Assembly (NCBI RefSeq): GCF_000211855.2
Contig: NC_015638.1
Span: 682,001-746,000, forward strand
Direction of reading: 5' to 3'
Source of the DNA: Lacinutrix sp. 5H-3-7-4
Lineage (GTDB): Bacteria > Bacteroidota > Bacteroidia > Flavobacteriales > Flavobacteriaceae
Length of the DNA: 64,000 bases
The notes beneath the pieces are model-generated. The model did not search any database. It saw nothing but the letters and a program-made list of their open reading frames with translations, and had not been told where the DNA came from. Both the position numbers and the translations under genes were made by a program. The first letter of the stretch is position 1. Each line of letters begins with the position of its first letter. Below are positions 28,230 through 36,581 of the stretch, piece after piece.

Positions 28230-28249
28230 ATTTATAACAAGTTATAAAT
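28230..28249. promoter_or_regulatory. 20-bp inverted repeat upstream of the phosphatase gene
   Basis: ATTTATAAC and GTTATAAAT form a perfect 9-bp inverted repeat with a two-base centre, ending seven bases before the phosphatase start at 28222. The close spacing suits a dimeric repressor site at the promoter or leader. It is AT-rich, so chance is possible. Confidence 0.3.
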
Positions 28250-28311
28250 ATTATCATTCTAATACTAAAAACAAAAAATGAAAGATTAAGAAAATTTATA
28301 GAAAAGGTTAA

Positions 28312-29571
28312 TTAAAAATATTGCCCAATGCCAAAAACCAAGCCTTGTGTATCTCCTTTAGTTACGCCATAACCGTAATCTATTCTAAAAATAGCATTAA
28401 AAATACGTTTATGTATAAATCGCAAACCAACGCCTGGATAAACTCTAATATTATCGGCTTGCCCAAAGTCACCTAAATCGCCTCCAGGATTTCGCCAAGA
28501 TCCAGCGTCTAAAAAAGCATTGCCTTGCAAAGCAAACCAGTTTTTCTCGTATAACGTGTAACGGTATTCGGTATTTAAAACAATTGCTCCAGTACCTCTA
28601 TCTATGGTATTACCTACACCACGAATATTAATATTATTATCTACCGAAAACGGAGCAAAAGGTGTGTCGCTATTAGTTGCAAAACCTATACGTAAACGCG
28701 ATGCCCAATTGCCTTTATTCATCACTTTTTTATAATAATTAAAATCGTTCCAGCCTATTACAAACTCTGGTAAATCTTCATTTCTAGATGTTACATATTG
28801 AAGGTTTAGTATGCTTTTAAAACCTTCTACATATTGGTAATCGTAATCTAAATTACTAAACTCGTAAATGGCTTTATAAAGCAACTTTTTTACATTTAAA
28901 TTTAATGGTACGTTGGGATTTGTAGCTCCAAATTTATATTCATAATCTTCAGTAAAATAGTTTACTCCTAATTCTATTCTGTTATTAAAATTAATCTCAT
29001 ATAATCCTAAAATTTCAAAAGCTTTATTTCTGTATTTATAATCGGCAGTAGTATTATCGAAAAAAACAGGTTCTTGAGTTGTTAAATCTTGATGGTTTAT
29101 TGCCAGACCAAATTGCCTACTAAATAAGTATGGTGCTCTAAAGTTTATACCATAAGAACTGTAAATATCTTTTTGGTAAAATCCGCCAAAAGTTATATTT
29201 CTTCCTAATAAATTAAATTCGTACAAACCTATTCTATAGGCAAATTCATCATCATTAGTTGTATAAAAATTTACCGATGGTATGATTGTAAAATTTTCTT
29301 CAATATTATAAAACACATTATAGGTTTCATCATGACTTTTAAATACTTGATAATAAGCATGTGCTACTGCTGGTAATCTTTTTAAGCGTTTAATATCTTC
29401 TTCAAGTATTGTAGAATCTAATACTGTTCCTGCTTTTGCTCTAGAAATTTTTACAACAAATGAGCTTTTTATTTTTTTATTGCCTTGCACTTTAAGATCT
29501 AAAATGGTTTGACTTTGAGCTAAAAGTAAACCAGATAAAATAATACTTAATGTTAGTGCAAAGGTTTTCAT
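28312..29571 (-). CDS. Small Omp85/BamA-type outer-membrane barrel with one POTRA
   Basis: A 419-residue outer-membrane protein. A signal peptide of about 18 residues is followed by one POTRA-like domain (LKVQGNKKIKSSFVVKISRA, about 26-105). A barrel follows with the NIRGVGN loop, which corresponds to the VRGF element of Omp85 proteins, and a terminal GIGQYF ending in Phe. BamA has five POTRAs and TamA three, so this is a reduced family member with unknown client. Its start overlaps the stop of the upstream GH113-like gene by four bases (ATGA), so the two are coupled. Confidence 0.85.
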   Translation of the reverse strand: MKTFALTLSIILSGLLLAQSQTILDLKVQGNKKIKSSFVVKISRAKAGTVLDSTILEEDIKRLKRLPAVAHAYYQVFKSHDETYNVFYNIEENFTIIPSVNFYTTNDDEFAYRIGLYEFNLLGRNITFGGFYQKDIYSSYGINFRAPYLFSRQFGLAINHQDLTTQEPVFFDNTTADYKYRNKAFEILGLYEINFNNRIELGVNYFTEDYEYKFGATNPNVPLNLNVKKLLYKAIYEFSNLDYDYQYVEGFKSILNLQYVTSRNEDLPEFVIGWNDFNYYKKVMNKGNWASRLRIGFATNSDTPFAPFSVDNNINIRGVGNTIDRGTGAIVLNTEYRYTLYEKNWFALQGNAFLDAGSWRNPGGDLGDFGQADNIRVYPGVGLRFIHKRIFNAIFRIDYGYGVTKGDTQGLVFGIGQYF

Positions 29572-30572
29572 TTGTGTGATTTAAAATGGTTTTTTATTAT
29601 GGCTTCTACTGGTTTATTTTGAGGCGTAAATTGGCTGTCGTTTTCACCGCCAACCTCATCATGGGCGTGAAACCATTTCCAAATAAAACCACCAGCAAAC
29701 CAATCTTCTTTCCAAAAGGTTTCAAACAAAGCTTTAGTGGTATTATTTTGTGCTTCTAAATTTACAGTGTTCATACTACGGTCTGAAACCCAAGGTTGTT
29801 TACCTGCATAATCAACACTTCTATAACCATATTCTGTAAACAAAATTGGTTTTTGGTAAGTATCATAAAACGATTTAATTACTGTTTTATGTGTTTTCCA
29901 ACCTTCTAAACATTCTTCAACTGTTGGTGTTTTACTATCGCTTACAGGAAAATAAGCATCAATACCAATATAGTCTAACTGTTTCCAAAATGGTGTACGT
30001 TTATACTCATCCCAATTTGCGGCGTAGGTTAATTTTCCCTTATATATTTTTTTAATTTCAGTAATTAAGTTACTCCAATATTCTGGCCTATTGGCTACAA
30101 ATTGTTCTAGTTCTGTTCCAATACATAGTATTTCTGCGTTTATTTCTTGGGCGGCTTCAGCGTATTCTAAAATAAAATTAGAATAAGAGGTTTCAAGTGT
30201 TTTCCAATCGGCTTCTGTTTTCATTTTCAAATAGCCTGTAAACTCACCATTTCTAATCCATATTTGCGGTTTTACCATAATTTTTATGCCTTTAGCCTGA
30301 AGACTTTCAGCATATTGCTTAACGCCAGCTCTAGTTTCTCCAAACCATTGCCTGTTAGAATTGTGCCTTAATTCTGGATTGTCTAAACTTTGTGTAAAAC
30401 CAAATGGCATAATTGCCGCATAATTTGCATGTACGGCTACAACAGGATTAGTATGCTCGTCTGTTACCGGTACACCTGAGGCTACAAAACTTACACCATT
30501 AATTTTTTCTTGACCATTACATGATTGCAACAGTACGATTAATGATAAAAAAAGGAGTTTAATATATTTCAT
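29568..30572 (-). CDS. GH113-like TIM-barrel glycoside hydrolase lipoprotein
   Basis: A 334-residue lipoprotein (signal ending LLQSC, Cys18) with a TIM-barrel domain like glycoside hydrolase family 113, whose known members are beta-mannanases. The likely acid/base Glu is in LCIGTELEQF and the likely nucleophile in LFTEYGYRS; other barrel strands include IMVKPQIWI and YIGIDAYFP. It should face the periplasm or the cell surface. A strong hairpin with a T run encloses its start codon. The mannan-synthase-like GT2 at 36578 makes a beta-mannan substrate plausible. Confidence 0.82.
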   Translation of the reverse strand: MKYIKLLFLSLIVLLQSCNGQEKINGVSFVASGVPVTDEHTNPVVAVHANYAAIMPFGFTQSLDNPELRHNSNRQWFGETRAGVKQYAESLQAKGIKIMVKPQIWIRNGEFTGYLKMKTEADWKTLETSYSNFILEYAEAAQEINAEILCIGTELEQFVANRPEYWSNLITEIKKIYKGKLTYAANWDEYKRTPFWKQLDYIGIDAYFPVSDSKTPTVEECLEGWKTHKTVIKSFYDTYQKPILFTEYGYRSVDYAGKQPWVSDRSMNTVNLEAQNNTTKALFETFWKEDWFAGGFIWKWFHAHDEVGGENDSQFTPQNKPVEAIIKNHFKSHK

Positions 30573-30597
30573 TATTTATACTTACAATTAAACTCCT
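30547..30597 (-). terminator. Terminator-like hairpin enclosing the GH113-like start codon
   Basis: AGGAGTTTAAT at 30553-30563 and ATTAAACTCCT at 30587-30597 pair perfectly (11 bp, 23-base loop). On the minus strand the stem is followed by a T run (30552-30547). It begins 23 bases after the stop of the outer-membrane protein gene, as a terminator would. Its loop holds the ATG of the next gene (30572-30570) and its second arm lies in that gene's coding sequence. Confidence 0.65.
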
Positions 30598-30619
30598 AAT
30601 TTACTACTATTAATTAATT

Positions 30620-31531
30620 TTAAAATAATGCTCTTAAACCTAAACTGTATGTACTACCTAAACCTTGAAAACTATGACCTCTTACTATTTTACCATAAGA
30701 CGCTTCAATATTTAATGTTTGCGTAAGTTGGTATTTACCACCAAATCCTAATTGTGTGTAGTTTTGAGAAAAATCGTTTCCTAAGTCTATTAAAAAGGCT
30801 TGTTGTGCATTTACAAATACTGTAGATTTTCCTGATGGAAAATAACTTAAAAAAGCACTTACTGGTAAAAACATACTGTTATTAGCAAAACGCTCACCAA
30901 TATTCACTTCCTCTGAGTTAGCTTCGCTAGCCTTTTCTCCAAAATTAAAACCAAAATCGGCTTCTGTAAATATTTGCCAATCGCCACCACCAAATGTTTT
31001 GTCATAGAAAAATTTTGTCTCCCAAAACACACTTCGCTTGTCTAAATATCTTGCTCCAGGTTCGTCTTTAAATATTGGTAAATACACAGAACTTGTAAAC
31101 GAAAAATTAGGAATATTTGCAAAAGGCTGCACTCTAATGGATGGTGCAATAGTTGTTAAACCACTTCTGGAATCTATGCCATTATTTTCGAAACTAAATA
31201 CACTAAACGCATCTTGACCATTAAATGTATTGGCTCTAACCTGCAGAATTAAACCAACATTTATTCTAGAATTATTACTAACTCCTGTATATATCTCGGT
31301 CGTGTTTGTAAAAAAGTTTTCTCTTAATATATCCTGCGCATCACTACCAGCATCTGTTTGTTTGGTTTGCGTATATAGACTATTAAAAAACTTGATATCC
31401 CATTGTCCTTTGTTTAATAATTTTGATGGTGTATACGTTTGTATATTACTTTCTGTTTGTTCTTCCGTTTCTTGAGAAAAGCTCAAAAATCCTATAGTAA
31501 AAGCTATAAATAGTAAGGTTGTTTTTTTCAT
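30620..31531 (-). CDS. Outer-membrane beta-barrel protein, unknown function
   Basis: A 303-residue protein with a signal peptide (about 1-19), a polar linker to about 35, and then alternating amphipathic strands typical of a 12-strand-sized barrel. It ends LGLRALF with the outer-membrane terminal Phe. I recognise no specific family; it resembles the transporter-like barrels annotated only as hypothetical in flavobacteria. It lies between the DUF547 gene and the GH113-like gene on the same strand, and the terminator-like hairpin after it may make it more abundant than the genes downstream. Confidence 0.75.
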   Translation of the reverse strand: MKKTTLLFIAFTIGFLSFSQETEEQTESNIQTYTPSKLLNKGQWDIKFFNSLYTQTKQTDAGSDAQDILRENFFTNTTEIYTGVSNNSRINVGLILQVRANTFNGQDAFSVFSFENNGIDSRSGLTTIAPSIRVQPFANIPNFSFTSSVYLPIFKDEPGARYLDKRSVFWETKFFYDKTFGGGDWQIFTEADFGFNFGEKASEANSEEVNIGERFANNSMFLPVSAFLSYFPSGKSTVFVNAQQAFLIDLGNDFSQNYTQLGFGGKYQLTQTLNIEASYGKIVRGHSFQGLGSTYSLGLRALF

Positions 31532-31584
31532 TTAAAGGTGATTTTTAGTATTAGTTAGGGAATTTATGTGTTAGCAACATGTTG

Positions 31585-32301
31585 TTATTGCTTGTTTATA
31601 TTCCAATTATATTCAAAATAAGAAAGCTTATAGTCTGTTGGAATTTTAGCAGTTCTAAAACTGTTTAGGTATTCTATTTCAGACTTGCCATTTACAGTAA
31701 AATCTTCTTTATACCATTCTAATATTTTAGAACCTTTTACCTGTTTCTTTTTGTTGTTTACCTTAATAAAATAGTCTCCATTTATGGCTAATGTGGCTTG
31801 CTTTTGTAACTGTGCTTCTAATGTACTTGGCAAATAAGCTTTATTAATTAATGGCGGACAACCAACAGCACCACACACTAAAACAAAATGAAAACGGGCA
31901 TCTTTAAACTGGGCTCTTAACAAATCGTTTTCTATGCTATTTAAGGTTACTTTTTTTCCAGCTAAATTGTATTTTGTTTTATCAAAAAAACCTTTATCGC
32001 TTAAAGGCGAGCTTGTTGGATAATTATCAACTAAACCTTTAATAACCGAAAGATTATAAGCATTTATCCAGAAGGCTTGATAGTTTTTAGCATCGGTTTT
32101 AGATACTGTAATACCTTCAGCTGTTTTTAAAACTTCATTTAATGCAGAAGGTTCTTTTTTTATTTCAGAATAAGCGACTCTTCCATTTTTTACATAAGTT
32201 TTAAAAAAAGAATCTGCTTGTTTAAAAAAGGTTTCTATAGTTTGCGCTTCCGCAGAAAAACCTCCCAAACTCATTAATATTATTACTATTATTTTTTTCA
32301 T
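31585..32301 (-). CDS. DUF547 protein (second copy)
   Basis: A 238-residue exported protein with a signal peptide cut near residue 19 (GGFSAEA) and no lipobox. The DUF547 core shows FWINAYNLSVIKGLVDNYP, HFVLVCGAVGCPPLINKAYL and the late LEWYKEDF. It is a paralogue of the lipoprotein at 25950-26729; in both, two Cys flank a short loop (CASTSC versus CGAVGC). It heads the minus-strand set, with 182 bases to the divergent flavoprotein gene. The function is unknown. Confidence 0.87.
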   Translation of the reverse strand: MKKIIVIILMSLGGFSAEAQTIETFFKQADSFFKTYVKNGRVAYSEIKKEPSALNEVLKTAEGITVSKTDAKNYQAFWINAYNLSVIKGLVDNYPTSSPLSDKGFFDKTKYNLAGKKVTLNSIENDLLRAQFKDARFHFVLVCGAVGCPPLINKAYLPSTLEAQLQKQATLAINGDYFIKVNNKKKQVKGSKILEWYKEDFTVNGKSEIEYLNSFRTAKIPTDYKLSYFEYNWNINKQ

Positions 32302-32483
32302 AAAACGAAATGTTAAAATGTTTACAATTGAAAATTAAGTCTGAAACATTTTTAAAAACTTTCAAAAACTGAAAAAAAAAATCTTTTTAAACACTATTCA
32401 TAATTTATATTTATTCTAAATACCACTTCGCGATTAAGTTTTTATCTTTAGTCACGACCTAACAAAAAAACAAAACTTAAACT

Positions 32484-33788
32484 ATGGAGCATATTGTTAT
32501 TATTGGCAACGGAATTTCTGGAGTCACAACAGCACGACATATTCGAAAAAATTCCGACAAAAAAATTACAATTGTTTCTGCAGAGTCCGATCATTTTTTC
32601 TCGCGTACTGCACTAATGTATATTTACATGGGTCACATGACCTACGAGAATACTAAACCTTATGAGGATTGGTTTTGGAAAAAAAATAGAATCGAACTTA
32701 AAAACGGTTATGTTAAAAATGTAGATACCGCTGCTAAAACATTACATTTTAATAATGGTGATACTTTACAGTATGATAAACTGGTTCTAGCTACAGGAAG
32801 TAAACCTAACAAGTTTGGTTGGCCAGGCCAAGACCTCAATGGTGTGCAAGGTTTATATAGTAAACAGGATTTAGAAACTTTAGAAGTAAACGCACCAAAT
32901 AATGAAGTATGCAATAGAGCTGTAATTGTTGGTGGTGGATTAATTGGTATTGAATTAGCAGAAATGCTAATGACAAGAAATATTCCTGTTACTTTTTTAG
33001 TTCGCGAAAGTAGTTTTTGGAATGGTGTTTTACCAAAAGGTGAAAGTGCTATGATTAATAGACATATTGAAAGTCACCACATAGATTTACGCTTATCCAC
33101 TAATTTAAAAGAAATTAAAGCCGACGAAAATGGCCGTGTAAAATCTATAATTATCGAAGAAACCGGCGAAGAAATAGCTTGTAATGTTGTAGGCTTAACT
33201 GCTGGTGTAACACCAAATATAGATTTTTTAAAATCATCTAATATTGAAACAGATAGAGGTATTTTAGTTAACAAATATTTAGAAACAAACATACCAGATG
33301 TTTATGCTATTGGCGATTGCGCACAACAGCATGAAGGCATTGGACAACGCAGACCAATTGAAGCGGTTTGGTATACAGGACGCATGATGGGAGAAGTTTT
33401 AGCACAAACAATTTGTGGTAATAAAATGGCATATAATCCAGGACACTGGTTTAATTCTGCAAAATTTTTAGATATCGAATACCAAACTTACGGTTGGGTT
33501 TTTAGCGAAAGAATTAAAAAAGATAACGAGTCTCATTTCCACTGGAAACATGAAGACGATACAAAATGTATAACTGTAGCTTATAACAATACTACAAATA
33601 CATTTTTAGGTATAAATACTTTTGGTATTAGAATGCGACATGAAGTTTTTAACCGTTGGCTTACCGAAGAAAGAGACATTGACTATGTGATTAAAAATTT
33701 AGCAACAGCTAATTTCGATCCAGAGTTTTTTAGTCATTTTGAGAAAGACATCATTCAAGCATACAACCAACAATTACAAACAGCCTAA
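32484..33788 (+). CDS. FAD/NAD(P)-dependent oxidoreductase
   Basis: A 434-residue pyridine-nucleotide-disulfide-type flavoprotein without an active disulfide. The FAD site is IIGNGISGVTTARHI at about 6-20, a second NAD(P) site is VIVGGGLIGIELAEML near 150-165, and the late FAD contact is VYAIGDCAQ near 272-280. It resembles rubredoxin/ferredoxin reductases and NirB-like flavoproteins, with a C-terminal extension of about 100 residues. The next gene, ten bases downstream, is a membrane polyferredoxin, so the pair probably moves electrons from NAD(P)H to Fe-S centres. A weak -7 box (TATCTTTA) lies about 35 bases upstream of the start. Confidence 0.88.
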   Translation: MEHIVIIGNGISGVTTARHIRKNSDKKITIVSAESDHFFSRTALMYIYMGHMTYENTKPYEDWFWKKNRIELKNGYVKNVDTAAKTLHFNNGDTLQYDKLVLATGSKPNKFGWPGQDLNGVQGLYSKQDLETLEVNAPNNEVCNRAVIVGGGLIGIELAEMLMTRNIPVTFLVRESSFWNGVLPKGESAMINRHIESHHIDLRLSTNLKEIKADENGRVKSIIIEETGEEIACNVVGLTAGVTPNIDFLKSSNIETDRGILVNKYLETNIPDVYAIGDCAQQHEGIGQRRPIEAVWYTGRMMGEVLAQTICGNKMAYNPGHWFNSAKFLDIEYQTYGWVFSERIKKDNESHFHWKHEDDTKCITVAYNNTTNTFLGINTFGIRMRHEVFNRWLTEERDIDYVIKNLATANFDPEFFSHFEKDIIQAYNQQLQTA

Positions 33789-33798
33789 CCTAAACAAA

Positions 33799-35391
33799 AT
33801 GAGTAATAAATTAAATCACAATATGTCTTTAGCAAATGCAAAAGACTTATCTACAAAACAAAAAATAGCCTCTGGAATAGGTGTTCTAGGACTTTTTATA
33901 TTGGTTTTAGCCTTTTTAAATGTTGGTTTCACCAACAAGGTCTTATGGCTTACATTGGCTCTTGGACTTATAACTGCTGGTACCATTTGGTTTACAAACC
34001 TTGCTTATTTAGGTAAAAGTAAAGGCATAAAAAACGATGGCGTTTGGTTTAAATCTATATCGTCTCGAGGCATTATAGGCTGGATAACCGGTGTAGTAAT
34101 GACTGCTTTTTATATTGTACTTTATTTTAAAGCTGGCTGGCTAGGTCTTGGTGCAGATGGCGCTCCAAACACTGGTTTGGTTGCACTTTTCGATCCTTTA
34201 AGTAAAATATTAAGTGGTAATCCTGCAAGCCAATGGTTTGTTTATGGAACACTCTATACCATTGCTATTTTAGTATTTGGTTATAAATTTATAATGAAAT
34301 ACCGCCATAACCGTTACGAACAAATTAGAACAGGATCTGTCATGTTTTTTCAGCTTGCATTTGCCTTTTTAATTCCAGAATTTATGGCGAGGTTAAATTC
34401 CGATAGTTTTAAATTACCTTACTACGACCTTAAAAATATCTGGCCACTTAATTATTATAATTTTGAGCAATATAGAGTAGACGAGTTTATTAGCGCAGGA
34501 ACTGTTGGTACCGCATTACTAATTTTTGGTTTGGTTTCTATATTTGTTATTACTCCTATTTTAACTTTTAAATACGGTAAACGTTGGTATTGTTCATGGG
34601 TTTGTGGTTGTGGTGGTTTAGCCGAAACTGCTGGAGATCCTTTTAGACACTTAAGTAACAAAAAACAGTATGCTTGGAAAGTAGAACGTTGGGTAATACA
34701 TAGTGTTTTAGTATTTGTAGTGTTAATGACAACTGCTGTTGTGTACTCATACTTAGGTGATGATTCTAGCAAATATTGGCTTACAAAAAACGTGTTTTTA
34801 TTTAGTGTTGCAGGAATACTAACATTAGTATTTGCATTAACTATGATTTTTAAACGCCAAGAACTTGGTAAAGACGCTAAGCTTGGAGCTATAGGTTACT
34901 TTGCTATAATTATGGCATTAATTGGTATACACTTTTTTAGTGGTAACGGTAATGTGTTTTTATTTGAGGCCGAAACACTTCGAAGCACATATGGCTTTTT
35001 AATTGGTGCTATATTTTCTGGAGTAATTGGAACAGGCTTCTACCCTATTTTTGGAAACCGTGTTTGGTGCCGATTTGGATGTCCAATGGCAGCAATACTA
35101 GGATTTCAACAACGCCTTTTTTCTAAATTTAGAATTACAACTAATGGTGGACAATGCATCTCTTGCGGTAATTGTTCTACTTATTGCGAAATGGGAATAG
35201 ACGTTCGTGCTTATGCACAAAAAGGCGAAAACATTGTACGTTCTAGCTGTGTTGGTTGTGGTGTTTGTAGCGCTGTTTGCCCACGTGGTGTTTTAAAATT
35301 AGAAAATGATAGTATGGATGGCAGAATTAATCCTAAAGAAATTCTATTAGGAAACGATGTTAATTTAATGGATTTGTTAAACAACAAATAA
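33799..35391 (+). CDS. Membrane polyferredoxin (NapH/CcoG/NosR-like 4Fe-4S protein)
   Basis: A 530-residue membrane protein with six or more hydrophobic helices and four Cys groups. They are CSWVCGCGGLAETAG, CRFGCPMAAILGF, and two ferredoxin motifs near the C-terminus (CISCGNCSTYC and CVGCGVCSAVCP). This arrangement matches the NapH/NosR/CcoG group, which passes electrons across or along the inner membrane. I use the ATG at 33799, ten bases after the flavoprotein stop; an earlier in-frame ATG at 33739 would overlap that gene by 50 bases and add a polar, unconserved start. The electron acceptor is unknown. Confidence 0.88.
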   Translation: MSNKLNHNMSLANAKDLSTKQKIASGIGVLGLFILVLAFLNVGFTNKVLWLTLALGLITAGTIWFTNLAYLGKSKGIKNDGVWFKSISSRGIIGWITGVVMTAFYIVLYFKAGWLGLGADGAPNTGLVALFDPLSKILSGNPASQWFVYGTLYTIAILVFGYKFIMKYRHNRYEQIRTGSVMFFQLAFAFLIPEFMARLNSDSFKLPYYDLKNIWPLNYYNFEQYRVDEFISAGTVGTALLIFGLVSIFVITPILTFKYGKRWYCSWVCGCGGLAETAGDPFRHLSNKKQYAWKVERWVIHSVLVFVVLMTTAVVYSYLGDDSSKYWLTKNVFLFSVAGILTLVFALTMIFKRQELGKDAKLGAIGYFAIIMALIGIHFFSGNGNVFLFEAETLRSTYGFLIGAIFSGVIGTGFYPIFGNRVWCRFGCPMAAILGFQQRLFSKFRITTNGGQCISCGNCSTYCEMGIDVRAYAQKGENIVRSSCVGCGVCSAVCPRGVLKLENDSMDGRINPKEILLGNDVNLMDLLNNK

Positions 35392-35415
35392 AATGAAACA
35401 CTAAGCTTTTTAAAA

Positions 35416-35892
35416 ATGAAAGTCGCCATTTACATATTCGTTTTTTTATTCAGTTTTAATGCTTCCGCAGAAAAAATATATAATAAAACTTTTTATGATA
35501 ACGGAAACATTAAAGCTGAAGGTTGGACAGAAAATAATTTAAAAACAGATTATTGGAAATTTTACCACAGTAATGGTAACCTAGAAAGCGAAGGCCATTT
35601 TAAAAACAATAAACCCGTTAAATATTGGTACTTTTACACTTTTAACGGAAAGAAAAAAAGCGAAGGCCATTATTTAAAAGGCATAAAAGTTAATTGGTGG
35701 TTGTTTTACGATAAAAACGAAAACATAAACCATAAATGCCAATTAAAAAACAATGTAAAAAATGGCTACTGCTTAATGTACAAAAACAACAAGCTTATTG
35801 CTGCTGCAAAGTTTTCCGAAGGAAAAAAAATAAAAGAATGGAGAGACTTTTCATCCTTTAAAAAAGAAAATAAATTGAGCGATCTTAAATGA
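35416..35892 (+). CDS. Exported MORN-like (YwqK-type) repeat protein
   Basis: A 158-residue protein with a signal peptide (about 1-18) and then four or five repeats of the form FYxxNGNxxxEGxxxxNxxxxxWxFY. These are the bacterial MORN-variant repeats also seen in YwqK-type proteins. Such repeats make small beta-sheets used in binding; no catalytic residues are present. It lies 24 bases after the polyferredoxin gene and its stop overlaps the next GT2 start by four bases (ATGA), so it belongs to the glycosyltransferase operon. Confidence 0.82.
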   Translation: MKVAIYIFVFLFSFNASAEKIYNKTFYDNGNIKAEGWTENNLKTDYWKFYHSNGNLESEGHFKNNKPVKYWYFYTFNGKKKSEGHYLKGIKVNWWLFYDKNENINHKCQLKNNVKNGYCLMYKNNKLIAAAKFSEGKKIKEWRDFSSFKKENKLSDLK

Positions 35893-36581
35893 CCAATATA
35901 AAAGTCATCATTCCTGCTTATAACGAGCAAGATTCTATTACAAACGTAATAAACGACATCCCTAACATAGTAAACGAAGTTATTGTAGTAAACAATAATT
36001 CTACAGACCTAACCGCTGCAAATGCAGAAAAGGCAGGAGCAACAGTACTTACCGAGAATAATCGTGGGTATGGTTATGCCTGTTTAAAAGGTATGGACTA
36101 TATAGCAAAACTTCAAGTTAAGCCAGATATTATAGTATTTCTAGATGGTGATTATAGTGATTACCCAGAAGAATTGACCAAAGTTGTTGCACCAATATTA
36201 AATGATGATATCGATTTTGTAATTGGATCAAGAGTTAAACGACTTAGAGAAGGTAACTCCATGACACCACAACAAGTATTTGGTAATTGGTTAGCAACCT
36301 TTTTAATGCGATTATTTTTTGGTGCTAAATTCACCGATTTAGGACCGTTTAGAGCCATAAAATACAATAAGCTTTTAGCATTAAATATGGAAGATAAAAC
36401 CTATGGTTGGACTGTAGAAATGCAGCTAAAAGCTTTAAAGCAAAAACTAACTTATGTAGAAGTTCCTGTACGTTATAAACAAAGAATAGGTGTTTCTAAA
36501 GTGTCCGGAACAGTAAAAGGTACTATATTTGCTGGCTTTAAGATATTAGGTTGGATTTTTAAATACAGTTTTAAAAAGTGA
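35889..36581 (+). CDS. GT2 glycosyltransferase, DPM1-like
   Basis: A 230-residue GT-A enzyme like dolichol-phosphate mannose/glucose synthases. It has VIIPAYNEQDSITNVI at the start, VNNNSTDLTAANA, the metal-binding LDGDYSDYPEE near 87-97, and IGSRVKRLREGN. There is no membrane domain, as in the short DPM1 class. It would make a polyprenyl-phosphate sugar, the donor type used by GT-C enzymes such as the one at 38182. It overlaps the genes on both sides by four bases. Confidence 0.87.
   Translation: MTNIKVIIPAYNEQDSITNVINDIPNIVNEVIVVNNNSTDLTAANAEKAGATVLTENNRGYGYACLKGMDYIAKLQVKPDIIVFLDGDYSDYPEELTKVVAPILNDDIDFVIGSRVKRLREGNSMTPQQVFGNWLATFLMRLFFGAKFTDLGPFRAIKYNKLLALNMEDKTYGWTVEMQLKALKQKLTYVEVPVRYKQRIGVSKVSGTVKGTIFAGFKILGWIFKYSFKK

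Noticed and set aside
31575-31584. Palindrome CAACATGTTG before the DUF547 stop as a terminator
   Set aside because: It is short, has no T run on either strand, and could be chance.
33739-33798. Longer start for the polyferredoxin
   Set aside because: It would overlap the flavoprotein gene by 50 bases with an unconserved polar sequence; the ATG at 33799 fits better.
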